64,000 nucleotides of DNA from Streptomyces dioscori (GTDB lineage Bacteria > Actinomycetota > Actinomycetes > Streptomycetales > Streptomycetaceae). Where the stretch lies: assembly GCF_003024195.1 (NCBI RefSeq), contig NZ_KZ679045.1, positions 1 to 64,000 on the forward strand. Direction: 5' to 3'. This document shows positions 32,754 through 41,713 of the stretch, one piece after another. The first letter of the stretch is position 1, and every line of letters begins with the position of its first letter. The translations under genes and the position numbers were made by a program. Under the pieces are notes generated by a model, which had not been told where the DNA came from, did not search any database, and worked only from the letters and a program-made list of their open reading frames with translations.

Positions 32754-35459
32754 ATGACCGACCCCACCGCTATCCAGCCGAGCGAGCTCGACCAGCTCCC
32801 GGACCGCGACCCCGAGGAGACCGCCGAATGGCAGGCCTCCCTGGACGCCGTCACCGAGGCGGCCGGGCCGCACCGTGCCGCGTACCTGATGCGCCGCACT
32901 CTGGAGCGCGCCGAGGGCAACGGACTCGCGCTGCCCAAGCTGCTTGAGACCGACTACGTCAACACCATCCCGACCGCCGCCGAGCCCACCGTGGACGGCG
33001 ACGAGGAGATGGAGCGCCGGATCACCGCGTGGAACCGCTGGAACGCGGCCGCGATGGTGACCCGCGGCGCGAAACACGGCGTCGGCGGCCACATCGCCAC
33101 CTTCGCCTCCGCGGCCTGGCTCTACGAGACCGGCTTCAACCACTTCTTCAAGGGCAAGGAGGCCGACGGGTCCGGCGACCAGCTCTACATCCAGGGCCAC
33201 GCCTCCCCCGGCATCTACGCCCGTGCCTTCCTCGACGGCCGGCTGAACGAGGCGCACCTCGACAACTTCCGCCAGGAGGCGGGCGGCAACGGCCTCCCGT
33301 CGTACCCGCACCCGCGGCGCCTGCCCTGGCTGTGGGAGTTCCCGACGGTGTCGATGGGCCTCGGCCCGCTCTCCGCGATCTACCAGGCGCGCTTCAACCG
33401 CTATCTCACCAACCGCAGCATCAAGGACGTCTCGGCGTCCCACGTGTGGGCGTTCCTCGGTGACGGCGAGATGGACGAGCCCGAGTCGACCGCGGCACTC
33501 GCGCTGGCTTCCCGCGAGGGCCTGGACAACCTGACCTTCGTCATCAACTGCAACCTGCAGCGCCTCGACGGCCCGGTCCGCGCGAACTTCAAGATCGTGC
33601 AGGAGCTGGAGGCCCAGTTCCGCGGCGCCGGCTGGAACGTGATCAAGTCGCTGTGGGGCAACGCCTGGGACGAGCTGTTCCGGCTCGACACCACCGGCGC
33701 CCTCGTCCGCCGCCTCCGTCAGGTCCCGGACGCACAGGTGCAGACGTACCAAACGCGCGACGCCGCCTACATCCGCCAGGACTTCTTCGGCTCGGACCCG
33801 GCACTCGTCGAGCTGGCGAAGCTGCTCAGCGACGACAAGATCCTGGAGTGTTTCCACCTCTCCCGCGGTGGTCACGAGGCGCGCAAGGTGTACGCGGCGT
33901 ACAAGGCGGCCGTCGAGCACAAGGGCGCTCCGACGGTCATCCTGGCCCAGACGGTCAAGGGCCACACCCTCGGCTCGGGCTTCGCGTCGAAGAACGCCAA
34001 CCACCAGATGAAGAAGCTGTCGACGGACGAGTTCAAGCAGATGCGTGACCTGCTGGAGCTGCCGATCAAGGACAGCGACTTCGTCGACGGGGTCGTGCCC
34101 TACGGCCACCCCGGCGCCGACTCCCCCGAGGTCCGTTACCTCCAGGAGCGCCGCGCGGCCCTCGGCGGCCCGGCCCCGGCCCGTCGTACGCAGCCGCTGG
34201 CGCCCCTTCCCGCACCCGCCGACAAGGCGTTCGCGGCCTTCGACAAGGGCTCCGGCTCGCAGAACGTCGCGACGACCATGGCCTTCGTACGCCTGGTCAA
34301 GGACCTCGTCCGGGACAAGACGTCCGGTAAGCGCTGGGTGCCGATCGTCCCCGACGAGGCGCGCACCTTCGGCATGGAGAGCCTCTTCCCGTCGCTCGGG
34401 ATCTACTCCCCCAAGGGCCAGACGTACGAGCCGGTCGACCGCGACCAGCTGATGTACTACAAGGAGGCCAAGGACGGCCAGATCCTCAACGAGGGGATCA
34501 CCGAGGCCGGTTCCATGGCGGACTTCATCGCCGCGTCGACCGCGTACAGCACGCACGGCGAGCAGATGATCCCGTTCTACATCTTCTACTCGATGTTCGG
34601 CTGGCAGCGCACGGCCGACCAGATGTGGCAGCTCGGCGACCAGCTGGGCCGCGGCTTCCTGGTCGGCGCCACGGCAGGGCGTACGACGCTGACGGGCGAA
34701 GGCCTGCAGCACGCGGACGGGCACTCGCCGGTGATCGCCGCGACGAACCCGGCGGCGCTGTCGTACGACCCGGCGTTCGCGTACGAGGTCGCCACGATCG
34801 TCAAGGACGGGCTGCGCCGGATGTACGGCGAGGCCGCCCCCGGCGAGGACCAGAACGTCTTCTACTACCTCACCGTCTACAACGAGCCGATCCCGCAGCC
34901 CGCAAAGCCCGCCGCCACCGGCATCGACGAGGGCATCGTCAAGGGGCTCTACCGCTTCAACACGGCGGAGTCGGCGGGCGTCCAGGTCAACGCCGCCAAC
35001 GCCGCGCGGATCCAGCTGCTGGGCTCCGGCACGGCGATCCACTGGGTCCTGGAAGCGCAGAAGCTGCTCGCCGAGGAGTGGGGCGTGGCCGCGGACGTCT
35101 GGTCCGCCACGTCCTGGACCGAGCTGCGGCGCGATGCGCTGGAGGCCGACGCGGCGCTGCTGCGCGGCGAGGACCGGGTGCCGTTCCTTCGGCAGGCGCT
35201 GCAGGGGGCGGAGGGGCCGGTACTGGCCGTCTCCGACTACATGCGGCAGGTGCCGGACCAGATCGCGCAGTGGGTCGAGCAGGACTACTCGTCGCTGGGC
35301 GCGGACGGGTTCGGTCTCTCCGACACCCGGGCGGCTGCCCGTCGCCACTTCGGCGTCGACGCGCAGTCGATCGTGGTGGCGGCTTTGGCGCAGCTCGCGC
35401 GGCGGGGCGAGGTCCCCGCATCCGCGGTGAAGGAAGCCCGCGCGAGGTACGGCCTGTAG
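32754..35459 (+). CDS. aceE: Pyruvate dehydrogenase E1, homodimeric type
   Basis: E1 decarboxylates pyruvate with thiamine diphosphate and acylates the lipoyl arm of E2. The 901-residue length is that of the single-chain AceE type. The ThDP-binding motif starts GDGEMDEPES at 236 and ends with the INCNLQ that matches the usual NN. GGNGLPSYPHPRRLPWLWEFPTVSMGLGP-type sequence before it is characteristic of the family. The ATG at 32754 follows GGAAGGCGG; the open frame extends to 32595 but would cover the operator. It completes a PDH gene set with lpdA and the E2 gene. Confidence 0.95.
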   Translation: MTDPTAIQPSELDQLPDRDPEETAEWQASLDAVTEAAGPHRAAYLMRRTLERAEGNGLALPKLLETDYVNTIPTAAEPTVDGDEEMERRITAWNRWNAAAMVTRGAKHGVGGHIATFASAAWLYETGFNHFFKGKEADGSGDQLYIQGHASPGIYARAFLDGRLNEAHLDNFRQEAGGNGLPSYPHPRRLPWLWEFPTVSMGLGPLSAIYQARFNRYLTNRSIKDVSASHVWAFLGDGEMDEPESTAALALASREGLDNLTFVINCNLQRLDGPVRANFKIVQELEAQFRGAGWNVIKSLWGNAWDELFRLDTTGALVRRLRQVPDAQVQTYQTRDAAYIRQDFFGSDPALVELAKLLSDDKILECFHLSRGGHEARKVYAAYKAAVEHKGAPTVILAQTVKGHTLGSGFASKNANHQMKKLSTDEFKQMRDLLELPIKDSDFVDGVVPYGHPGADSPEVRYLQERRAALGGPAPARRTQPLAPLPAPADKAFAAFDKGSGSQNVATTMAFVRLVKDLVRDKTSGKRWVPIVPDEARTFGMESLFPSLGIYSPKGQTYEPVDRDQLMYYKEAKDGQILNEGITEAGSMADFIAASTAYSTHGEQMIPFYIFYSMFGWQRTADQMWQLGDQLGRGFLVGATAGRTTLTGEGLQHADGHSPVIAATNPAALSYDPAFAYEVATIVKDGLRRMYGEAAPGEDQNVFYYLTVYNEPIPQPAKPAATGIDEGIVKGLYRFNTAESAGVQVNAANAARIQLLGSGTAIHWVLEAQKLLAEEWGVAADVWSATSWTELRRDALEADAALLRGEDRVPFLRQALQGAEGPVLAVSDYMRQVPDQIAQWVEQDYSSLGADGFGLSDTRAAARRHFGVDAQSIVVAALAQLARRGEVPASAVKEARARYGL

Positions 35460-35516
35460 TTCCTCCCCACCCTCCCGCGGCCGGTTCGCAGCCTGCGGGA
35501 GGGTGGGGGTGACCCG

Positions 35517-35651
35517 CGCAGTTCCCCGCGCCCCCAAAGGCGAAAGGCAGGGGCGCAGCCCCGCTTTTCAGGGGCGCGGGGAACTGCGCGAGCAACCACG
35601 ACGGCGCCGCACCCACCCACCGGCCCGTCTTTAGGGGCGCGGGGAACTGCG
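35517..35651. repeat. Family A repeat (one forward, two reverse cores)
   Basis: A forward core is at 35517-35535 and reverse cores at 35570-35588 and 35633-35651. The first pair folds into a stem with inner hairpin GGGGCGCAGCCCC. An earlier hairpin, CCACCCTCCCGC with GCGGGAGGGTGG, at about 35467-35507 may terminate aceE. These fill the 309-bp gap before the WYL regulator gene; no gene is seen. Confidence 0.9.
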
Positions 35652-35768
35652 CGGCCAGCCACGACGAGGTCGCACCCGACCCTGCACCCCCACCCCCCGG
35701 CCCGCCGCAGGCGAACGCGTACCCACCCCACTCACCGCACCGGCGGAGCCACCGGCATCATGGGGGGC

Positions 35769-36803
35769 ATGCGCGCTGCCCGGCTCATCAAGATGGTGCT
35801 GCTTCTGCAGTCCCGGCCCTCCATGACCGCCGCCGAGCTGGCGCGCGAGCTGGAAGTGTCCGAGCGGACGATCACGCGGGACGCGCAAGCACTGTCGGAG
35901 GCCGGCGTCCCGGTGTACGCCGACCGCGGCCGCACCGGCGGATACCGGCTCGTCGGCGGCTACCGGACCCGGCTGACAGGCCTCGCCCGCAGTGAGGCCG
36001 AGGCCCTGTTCCTCTCCGGCGTACCCGGCGCCCTGCGCGAGATGGGCCTGGAGGACGCCTCCTCCGCCGCCCTCCTGAAGGTGTCCGCCGCCCTGCTGCC
36101 CTCCCTCAAGGACGCCTCCCGCACCGCGGCCCAGCGCTTCCACCTGGACGCCCCCGCGTGGTTCGCCGAGCCGAAGACCCCCGAACTGCTCCCCGCGATC
36201 GCGGAAGCGGTCTGGGACGACCGCCGGATCACCGCGCGGTACCGCCGCGAGGACACGGACATCGAGCGTGAGCTGGAGCCGTACGGGCTCGTCCTCAAGG
36301 CCGGTGTCTGGTACGTGTGCGCCAGGGTGGCCGGCGGGCCGGAGCACGCACCGGAGCACGTACCGGAGCAGAAACCCGGCCCCTTCCGGGTCTACCGCAT
36401 CGAACGGTTCACCTCCGCCGAACCGGCAGGCGACCGCTTCGAGCGCGACGGGACCTTCGACCTGCCCGGCTTCTGGGCCGACCACGCCGAGCGGTTCGCC
36501 CGCTCGCTCCTGCGGGCGACCGTCGTGGTGCGCCTCACGGAGGCGGGTGCGCGGCGGCTCAGACACACCGTGGATCCGCTCTCGGCCCAGGAGGCCCTGG
36601 ACGCGGCGGGCCCGCCCGACGGCGAGGGGCGGGTGACGCTCACGCTGCCGGTCGAGTCGTACGACGTCGCGTACACGCAGTTCCTGTCCCTCGGCCCGGA
36701 GGCGGAGGTACTGGAGCCGACCGAGCTAAGGAAACGTTTCTCCGACGCCGCGGCCCGGATCGCCGCGTACTACGGCGACCCGGGCCGGGAGAACGACGGC
36801 TAG
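35769..36803 (+). CDS. WYL-domain (YafY-type) transcriptional regulator
   Basis: A 344-residue regulator. The winged helix-turn-helix at 1-60 (TAAELARELEVSERTITRDAQAL) has the DeoR-like pattern, followed by GRTGGYRLVGGYRTRLTGL, the WYL domain (about 135-215) and a WCX C-terminal extension ending near 335. Members bind small ligands or nucleic acid and act as repressors or activators; the target here is unknown. An ATG three codons earlier (35760) is an alternative start. Its TAG stop shares the palindrome CTAG with the stop of the convergent SDR gene. Confidence 0.87.
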   Translation: MRAARLIKMVLLLQSRPSMTAAELARELEVSERTITRDAQALSEAGVPVYADRGRTGGYRLVGGYRTRLTGLARSEAEALFLSGVPGALREMGLEDASSAALLKVSAALLPSLKDASRTAAQRFHLDAPAWFAEPKTPELLPAIAEAVWDDRRITARYRREDTDIERELEPYGLVLKAGVWYVCARVAGGPEHAPEHVPEQKPGPFRVYRIERFTSAEPAGDRFERDGTFDLPGFWADHAERFARSLLRATVVVRLTEAGARRLRHTVDPLSAQEALDAAGPPDGEGRVTLTLPVESYDVAYTQFLSLGPEAEVLEPTELRKRFSDAAARIAAYYGDPGRENDG

Positions 36804-37777
36804 CGGTAGCCCGTCACGTCCGCCGGCTTGCCCTGCGACTCCACCTCCAGCAGATAGCGCCACGCGTCGGGCGCCGAGCCGTCGACGTCGGTGAAGCCGT
36901 ACTCCTGGGCGAGCCCGCCGCTGGACAGCGACTGCCCGTTCCAGCGGGCCACGTCAGGGTCGGCGGCGAGGGCGACCAGGGCCCGCCCGATGTACGTGGG
37001 CGACTCGGAGATCGCGAAGTGCGGTGCCTGCTCGCAGGCGTCCCGCCAGTTCTCCTCGGTGACCTTGAACGCGGTGTCGAGCATCGCCTCGGAGCGCAGC
37101 CAGCCCGGGGTGACGCAGACCGCCGTACAGCCGTACTCCTTCAGTTCCTCCCCAAGGTCGTACGCCATCCGGATCGGGGCCGTCTTGGCGAGGTCGTAGA
37201 ACAGCGGTTTGCGGTAGCGCCGGTTGTACTCCTCGGTGCCGTCCGTGACCTCGACGAGCAGCCCGCCGGGGTTACGGATCAGCAGGGGCGCCGCGATGTG
37301 ACTGGTCACGAGGTGCGACTCGATGCCCAGGCGCATGATCCGCAGCCCCTTGCCGAGATCCATGTCCCACATGTCGGGCTGCTTCTCGACCGTGAAGTCG
37401 AGGTGGACGTCGCCGCCCCAGATGTCGTTGACGAGGATGTCGAGGCGCCCCTGCTCCTGGTCGATGCGCTCGACCAGGGCGCGTACCTGCTCCGGTTCCA
37501 GGTGGTCCGTGGGTACGGCGATCCCACGCCCCGCGCCACCTGCGGCGCGGGCGGCCTCGTCGACCAGTCCGGCCGTCCCCTCGATCGTCTCGGTGGTCCG
37601 GCCGACCTCGCTGACCTGATCGCGGGTCGTGCGTCCGGTCACGTACACCGTGGCCCCCGCGCGCCCCAGTTCGACCGCCATGGCCCGGCCGGCACCGCGC
37701 GTGGCACCCGCGACCAGCGCGATCCTGCCGTCGAGCGGTCCCGCGTTCTGTCCTGAAGCCTGCTCTGCTCTCTCCAT
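36800..37777 (-). CDS. Short-chain dehydrogenase/reductase
   Basis: A 325-residue Rossmann-fold oxidoreductase. The cofactor motif GATRGAGRAMA is at 24-34 and TGRTTR at 47-52, which favours NADP. The catalytic YxxxK is visible as YDLAK, with VTDGTEEY before it in place of the usual Ser strand. The protein is longer than classical SDRs (about 250) owing to a C-terminal extension. The substrate is unknown. The ATG at 37777 (MERAEQASGQ) is preferred to the frame start at 37831. It overlaps the convergent WYL gene by 4 nt at CTAG. Confidence 0.85.
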   Translation of the reverse strand: MERAEQASGQNAGPLDGRIALVAGATRGAGRAMAVELGRAGATVYVTGRTTRDQVSEVGRTTETIEGTAGLVDEAARAAGGAGRGIAVPTDHLEPEQVRALVERIDQEQGRLDILVNDIWGGDVHLDFTVEKQPDMWDMDLGKGLRIMRLGIESHLVTSHIAAPLLIRNPGGLLVEVTDGTEEYNRRYRKPLFYDLAKTAPIRMAYDLGEELKEYGCTAVCVTPGWLRSEAMLDTAFKVTEENWRDACEQAPHFAISESPTYIGRALVALAADPDVARWNGQSLSSGGLAQEYGFTDVDGSAPDAWRYLLEVESQGKPADVTGYR

Positions 37778-37896
37778 GTGCCGAGCATCGCGCCGAATGC
37801 CGACACCTGCTGTCGGATTTTCCGGCGGCATGTGCGCGCATAACGATCCGCCTGTCCCCGGGTGCGCGGGCCGGGTACAGGCCCGATGCTTGTCCC

Positions 37897-38418
37897 GTGA
37901 TGGACGAGACGGAGTTCTGGGAGCTGGTGGACGCGACCCGCGAGGCCGCCGAGGGCGACCCCGAGGAGCAGGCCGACCTGCTCGTCGAACGGCTGCTCCG
38001 GCTCGACCCCGAGATGGTCCTCGACTTCGCCCGTCACTTCGAGGCCCGCTACAACCGCGCGTACACCTGGGACCTGTGGGGCGCGGCCTGGATCCTGCTC
38101 GACGGGGCCAGTGACGACGCCTTCGACTTCTTCCGCTGCTGGCTGATCGGCCAGGGCCGGGAGACGTACGAGGGTGCCGTGCACGACCCGGACAAACTGG
38201 CCGACCTGCTCGGCGACTTCGACGACGAGGTCGACGGGGACGCCGAGGAGCTGGGGTACGCGGCGGACGAGGCGTACGAGCAGCTCACCGGCGCGGTCGC
38301 CCCCGACCTGGGGATCCCGGCGGCCCCTCCGGAGCCGCTGGGCACCCCGCTCGACCTGGAGAACCACTCACTCCTTGAGGAACGCCTGCCCCAGCTGTGG
38401 GACCGCTTCGCGGACTGA
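37897..38418 (+). CDS. DUF4240 domain protein
   Basis: A 173-residue acidic cytoplasmic protein of the DUF4240 family, common in Streptomyces. The hallmark pattern is MDETEFWELVDATREAA at the start, then YTWDLWGAAWILLDGASDDAFDFFRCWLIGQG in the middle, with many Asp/Glu and Trp. No catalytic residues are known. A GTG-ATG pair opens the frame; either could be used, and GATGCT at 37884-37889 lies 7 nt upstream, so the mRNA may be leaderless. The 3' end overlaps a small minus-strand gene by 51 nt. Confidence 0.85.
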   Translation: MMDETEFWELVDATREAAEGDPEEQADLLVERLLRLDPEMVLDFARHFEARYNRAYTWDLWGAAWILLDGASDDAFDFFRCWLIGQGRETYEGAVHDPDKLADLLGDFDDEVDGDAEELGYAADEAYEQLTGAVAPDLGIPAAPPEPLGTPLDLENHSLLEERLPQLWDRFAD

Positions 38419-38607
38419 CGCCCGCGGGGAGCTGTGCGGGGGCGCGGCGTTGGCCCGGTCCAGGGCGGACGCGGTGGCGGCGGAGGGACCCACCACGACC
38501 GCGGCCACCACGCAGGCGACGGTCCAGGGACTGCGTGCGACCCGCCCCCAGAGAGACGTCCGCCCGGCCTGCCCCTCGCGACTGCTCGTACTCGTACGAC
38601 GGTCCAT
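38368..38607 (-). CDS. Small membrane or exported protein, 79 residues
   Basis: Not a known family. The protein has a Ser/Arg-rich N-terminus (MDRRTSTSSREGQ), one hydrophobic segment at about 26-47 (SPWTVACVVAAVVVGPSAAT) with an Ala-rich possible signal-peptidase site, and a short polar tail. The main support is the ribosome site: GGAGG at 38616-38620 lies 8 nt before the ATG. The last 51 nt are antisense to the 3' end of the DUF4240 gene. It could be a small secreted peptide. Confidence 0.55.
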   Translation of the reverse strand: MDRRTSTSSREGQAGRTSLWGRVARSPWTVACVVAAVVVGPSAATASALDRANAAPPHSSPRASVREAVPQLGQAFLKE

Positions 38608-38769
38608 GATCCCCACCTCCGGTCAGTGCGTACCCCGACGCTAGAAGGCGTGCCTCGGGGTGATCGATGACCCCGCTGTGCACGACCTGTGAGGAACGCC
38701 GACGCCCCGAAAAGGCGCCCGGCGGCACACTGGCGCCCCGAAGAGGCGCGCGGCACGCCGGCGCCCTGA

Positions 38770-38788
38770 AGGGGCGCGGGGAACTGCG
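38770..38788 (-). repeat. Single family A core (reverse)
   Basis: One exact reverse core, followed by the flank CCAGCCCCCACCGGGCCCGCAG. It is preceded by three GGCGCC-CGAA-like words (38703-38770) that resemble short degenerate direct repeats. It lies between the PGRP amidase stop and the small gene start. Confidence 0.8.
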
Positions 38789-38842
38789 CGACCAGCCCCC
38801 ACCGGGCCCGCAGCCGAAACACCGCACCCCCGGCGGGACGCC

Positions 38843-39661
38843 TCAGCGCCGCCCCTGCAACCGTGCGGCCTCCTGCCGGATCGCGGGCAGACGGGCCATG
38901 AGCGCGGCCCCCGGGCACGCGGTCCAGTACCCGTCCGTGTGCCCTGACACCGCCGTGAACGTGCCCCGCGTACCCGCCCGGTACTTGCTCAGACTGTTCG
39001 TCGACACGAGCCGCACGGGCGCCCGCGGGTCGACCCCCGTGAGCCCCAGCTTCCAGGCGGCCACGGCCGCGATGGCGTCGGTCATCGCCCGGGGAACGGG
39101 CACGCCCGCGGTGAACGTACCGAGTGCCGCGATGCCCGTCGTACCCACGTTGAAGCCCTGGGTGTGGGCGCCGACGACGGCCCGCTCGACGCCACCCGCC
39201 CGCCCCTCGTACACGGTGCCGCAGCGGTCGACGAGGAAGTTGTAGCCGATGTCGTCCCAGTGCCGGACCCCGGCCTGCCCCGTGTACAGGTACTGGATGA
39301 TGCGGGGCGCGTCGGCGCAGTCGTAGCCGTTGGGCGAGTCGGTGTGGTGCACGAAGACGGCGGACACCCGGTCGGCGTACCGGGTCGGCGGCTGGGTGGA
39401 CGCGGCGTCGCCCAGCCAGCGTTCCCTCGGCACGATGGGCGGCTTCGGGGCCCGGTGCCCGACGGAGGCGCGGGCCGCGACGTCCCGCTCGCCGCCGCCC
39501 GGCGTCCGGTCGACGCCCACGGCGCAGAGCACCAGCGCGGCGACGGCCGCGAGGCCGGGCACGCAGGCCAGCACGGCGCGCGCGGACCGGGGCAGCCGGT
39601 CCGGCACGACGCGCGGCAGGCGGGGTACGCGGGCCGTGAGCGGGCTCCGGTGGGCGCACAT
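38843..39661 (-). CDS. Exported peptidoglycan-recognition amidase (PGRP/amidase_2)
   Basis: A 272-residue zinc N-acetylmuramoyl-L-alanine amidase expected to act outside the membrane on peptidoglycan. A basic N-terminus and a hydrophobic segment at about 31-50 form a signal peptide or anchor. The catalytic domain begins VPRERWLG; zinc ligands are visible in VFVHHTDSP, VSGHTDGYW and TACPG, and the active-site Tyr in IGYNFLVD. All key residues are present, so it should be active rather than just binding. ATG at 39661 is chosen for the GGAGAG upstream; the GTG at 39712 would add 17 residues. Confidence 0.87.
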   Translation of the reverse strand: MCAHRSPLTARVPRLPRVVPDRLPRSARAVLACVPGLAAVAALVLCAVGVDRTPGGGERDVAARASVGHRAPKPPIVPRERWLGDAASTQPPTRYADRVSAVFVHHTDSPNGYDCADAPRIIQYLYTGQAGVRHWDDIGYNFLVDRCGTVYEGRAGGVERAVVGAHTQGFNVGTTGIAALGTFTAGVPVPRAMTDAIAAVAAWKLGLTGVDPRAPVRLVSTNSLSKYRAGTRGTFTAVSGHTDGYWTACPGAALMARLPAIRQEAARLQGRR

Positions 39662-39849
39662 GCGACCCACTCTCCGGGACGCCGGGAGGGTCCGCGATGT
39701 GTGGTGTGCCACCCGGTGGAACCAACGCCCCGGTCCGGGACGTTTCTACAGGTCCACGCACGTGTGCCGGCCGGCCGGTCCCCCACGCGCGTACCTGATC
39801 ACTGGGCCCGCCCGGCGCGTATTAGGGGGCCCAAGAGAAAGGGAGCTCC

Positions 39850-41034
39850 GTGGACCTGCTCGACATCCTGCTGTTGCTGGTCATTCTCGGCTACGCGGCG
39901 TCCGGCTACCGGCGCGGACTGGTCGCGGGCTGTGTCTCGCTGGCCGGTTTCGTGGGCGGTGCCGTCATCGGTGTATGGGTGCTGCCCTGGGTGATGGACC
40001 TGGTGGAGGCGGGGACCACGACGGCGACGGTCACGGCGGTACTCACCGTGCTGCTGCCCGCCGCGGTGGGCCACGAACTGGCGGGGCGGCTGGGGCTGAA
40101 GCTGCGCCGCGAGCTGGACCAGGGGCCCCTGCGTGTGGTCGACGGGGTGGGCGGCGCCGCGGCGAACACGGTCTCCGTGCTGCTCGTGGCGTGGGTGGCC
40201 GCGAGCGTGCTCGGCGCGTCGGCCTCGCCCGTCGTCACGTCCTCGATCCGGGACTCCGCACTGCTCGGCGCGGTGCAGGACACGATGCCGGAGACGACCC
40301 CGGCATGGTTCTCCCGGGCCACCTCGGCGCTCACGGAGGCCGGTTTCCCGCAGGTCTTCAACCCCTTCGAGAACGAGCCGACGGCCTCGGTCGCCAAGCC
40401 CTCCGGGGACAGCGTCACGGCCGCCGCCACGCGGGCCTCCCAGCGCTCCACGGTGAAGGTCGAGGGCGCCGTCGGCACACAGGGCCGCGAGGGCAGCGGC
40501 TTCGTGTTCGCCCCGGAGCACGTGATGACCAACGCGCACGTGGTGGCGGGCATCGACGACCCGACCGTGCGGGTGGGCGGCACGGGCCGGGCGTACGAGG
40601 CGAAGGTCGTCCTCTTCGACCCGCAGAAGGACGTGGCCGTGCTGGACGTGCCGGGGCTCAAGGCTCCCGTGCTGTCCTTCGACACGACTGCGAAGCGCGA
40701 CGACGCGGCCGTGGTCGCGGGCTACCCGCAGGACGGCGGGCTCGACCTCCAGGCGGCCACGGTCGCGAACAAGATCAACGCCCAGGGGCGGAACATCTAC
40801 GGCTCCGAGGTGGTCAACCGCGAGATCTATTCGATCCGCTCCACGGTCCGCCCCGGCAACTCCGGCGGCCCCCTGCTGACCACCGACGGCAAGGTCTACG
40901 GCGTGGTCTTCGCCCGCTCCACGAGCGACGCCGAGACGGGTTACGTACTGACGGCCGACGAGGTCGCGGAGGACGCGGCGCGGGCGGCGAAGGCGTCGAC
41001 ACCGGTGGACACGGGGGATCTCGTGACGTCGTGA
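39850..41034 (+). CDS. MarP-like membrane serine protease (CvpA plus trypsin domains)
   Basis: A 394-residue protein with four membrane helices in residues 1-130 (CvpA/colicin V domain), then a periplasmic chymotrypsin-fold protease. The catalytic triad is clear: His230 in TNAHVV, Asp261 in QKDVAVLD, and Ser338 in RPGNSGGPL. Spacing agrees with MarP of M. tuberculosis (Rv3671c), which protects against acid and oxidative stress. The GTG start follows GGGAG by 4 nt. It is divergent from the amidase gene; MarP acts on peptidoglycan hydrolases in mycobacteria, so the neighbourhood may be functional. Confidence 0.93.
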   Translation: MDLLDILLLLVILGYAASGYRRGLVAGCVSLAGFVGGAVIGVWVLPWVMDLVEAGTTTATVTAVLTVLLPAAVGHELAGRLGLKLRRELDQGPLRVVDGVGGAAANTVSVLLVAWVAASVLGASASPVVTSSIRDSALLGAVQDTMPETTPAWFSRATSALTEAGFPQVFNPFENEPTASVAKPSGDSVTAAATRASQRSTVKVEGAVGTQGREGSGFVFAPEHVMTNAHVVAGIDDPTVRVGGTGRAYEAKVVLFDPQKDVAVLDVPGLKAPVLSFDTTAKRDDAAVVAGYPQDGGLDLQAATVANKINAQGRNIYGSEVVNREIYSIRSTVRPGNSGGPLLTTDGKVYGVVFARSTSDAETGYVLTADEVAEDAARAAKASTPVDTGDLVTS

Positions 41035-41048
41035 CCTACGCCCCGAGC

Positions 41049-41130
41049 GGGTGACCGTTCCGGTGGGCCGGGTGACCGTCCCGGTCGGCCGGGCTGCCGT
41101 CCCGTCGGCCGCATTGCCGTCCCGCGGGCC
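41049..41130. repeat. Tandem 20-21 bp repeat, four copies
   Basis: Units at 41049-41069, 41070-41090, 41091-41110 and 41111-41130 each follow GGGTGACCGTCCCGGTCGGCC with small changes; the last two are 20 bp. The array lies between the convergent 3' ends of the protease and GNAT genes, almost touching both. Confidence 0.85.
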
Positions 41131-41132
41131 GG

Positions 41133-41630
41133 TCAGAGCCTGCGGCCCATGAGTACGTCGTCCACGTACTCGCCCGCCAGCCGGAACTCCTCCGGCTGGA
41201 TGCCCTCGACCGCGAAGCCCTCCGACTCGTACAGCCTGCGCGCGGGCGTGTTGTGGCCGAGGACGCGCAGCGTGATCCGGCGTGCGCCCTGGCGGCGGGC
41301 CTCCTCGACGGCGGCGCGGACCAGCGCCCGGCCCACTCCGTTGCCGCGGACCTCGTCGGCGACGGCGAGGCCCTGGATCTGCCGTACGTGCGCGTTGGAG
41401 GCGAGCGGGGTGGGGAATCCGAGCCGTACGTAGCCGGCGAGCCGTCCGCCCAGCTCGGCGACCAGGTGGTCGCGGGGCCCGAAGCGGTCGTCGAAGAACG
41501 GCTCGTACGGCGGTTGCTCCCGCGGTCTGACCGCGTGCCGGTAGGACCAGACGGCACGGTCGAGACGGCCCAGCGCCTCTTCGTCCTCGGGCACCGCGGT
41601 GCGTATGTACGGCTCGGGCATGGACGTCAC
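41133..41630 (-). CDS. GNAT-family N-acetyltransferase
   Basis: A 165-residue acetyl-CoA-dependent transferase. The acetyl-CoA-binding motif A is seen as IQGLAVADEVRGNGVGRALV near residues 85-104 (R/QxxGxG/A as RGNGVG), followed by LRVLGHNTPARRLYESEGF, the motif B region. The substrate is not evident; this class often acts on protein N-termini, polyamines or antibiotics. The GTG at 41630 or the ATG three codons later may be the start; no Shine-Dalgarno is clear. Confidence 0.88.
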   Translation of the reverse strand: MTSMPEPYIRTAVPEDEEALGRLDRAVWSYRHAVRPREQPPYEPFFDDRFGPRDHLVAELGGRLAGYVRLGFPTPLASNAHVRQIQGLAVADEVRGNGVGRALVRAAVEEARRQGARRITLRVLGHNTPARRLYESEGFAVEGIQPEEFRLAGEYVDDVLMGRRL

Positions 41631-41713
41631 TGTAGAGCGGGCGCGCCGGGCGCCGCCCCGGCCGCGGGCCCCTCGGCGCGGTGCTCCCGGGGAGACTGGC
41701 GCAGGATGGGGTC

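Noticed and set aside
32625..35537. A 970-codon open frame opposite aceE
   Set aside because: Same reason: low-complexity Arg/Val/Gly composition with no family match, versus a complete AceE on the plus strand.
38661..38670. TGATCGATGA, similar to the PDH-region palindrome
   Set aside because: It is not a true palindrome and lies in a gap with no metabolic link to the PDH genes.
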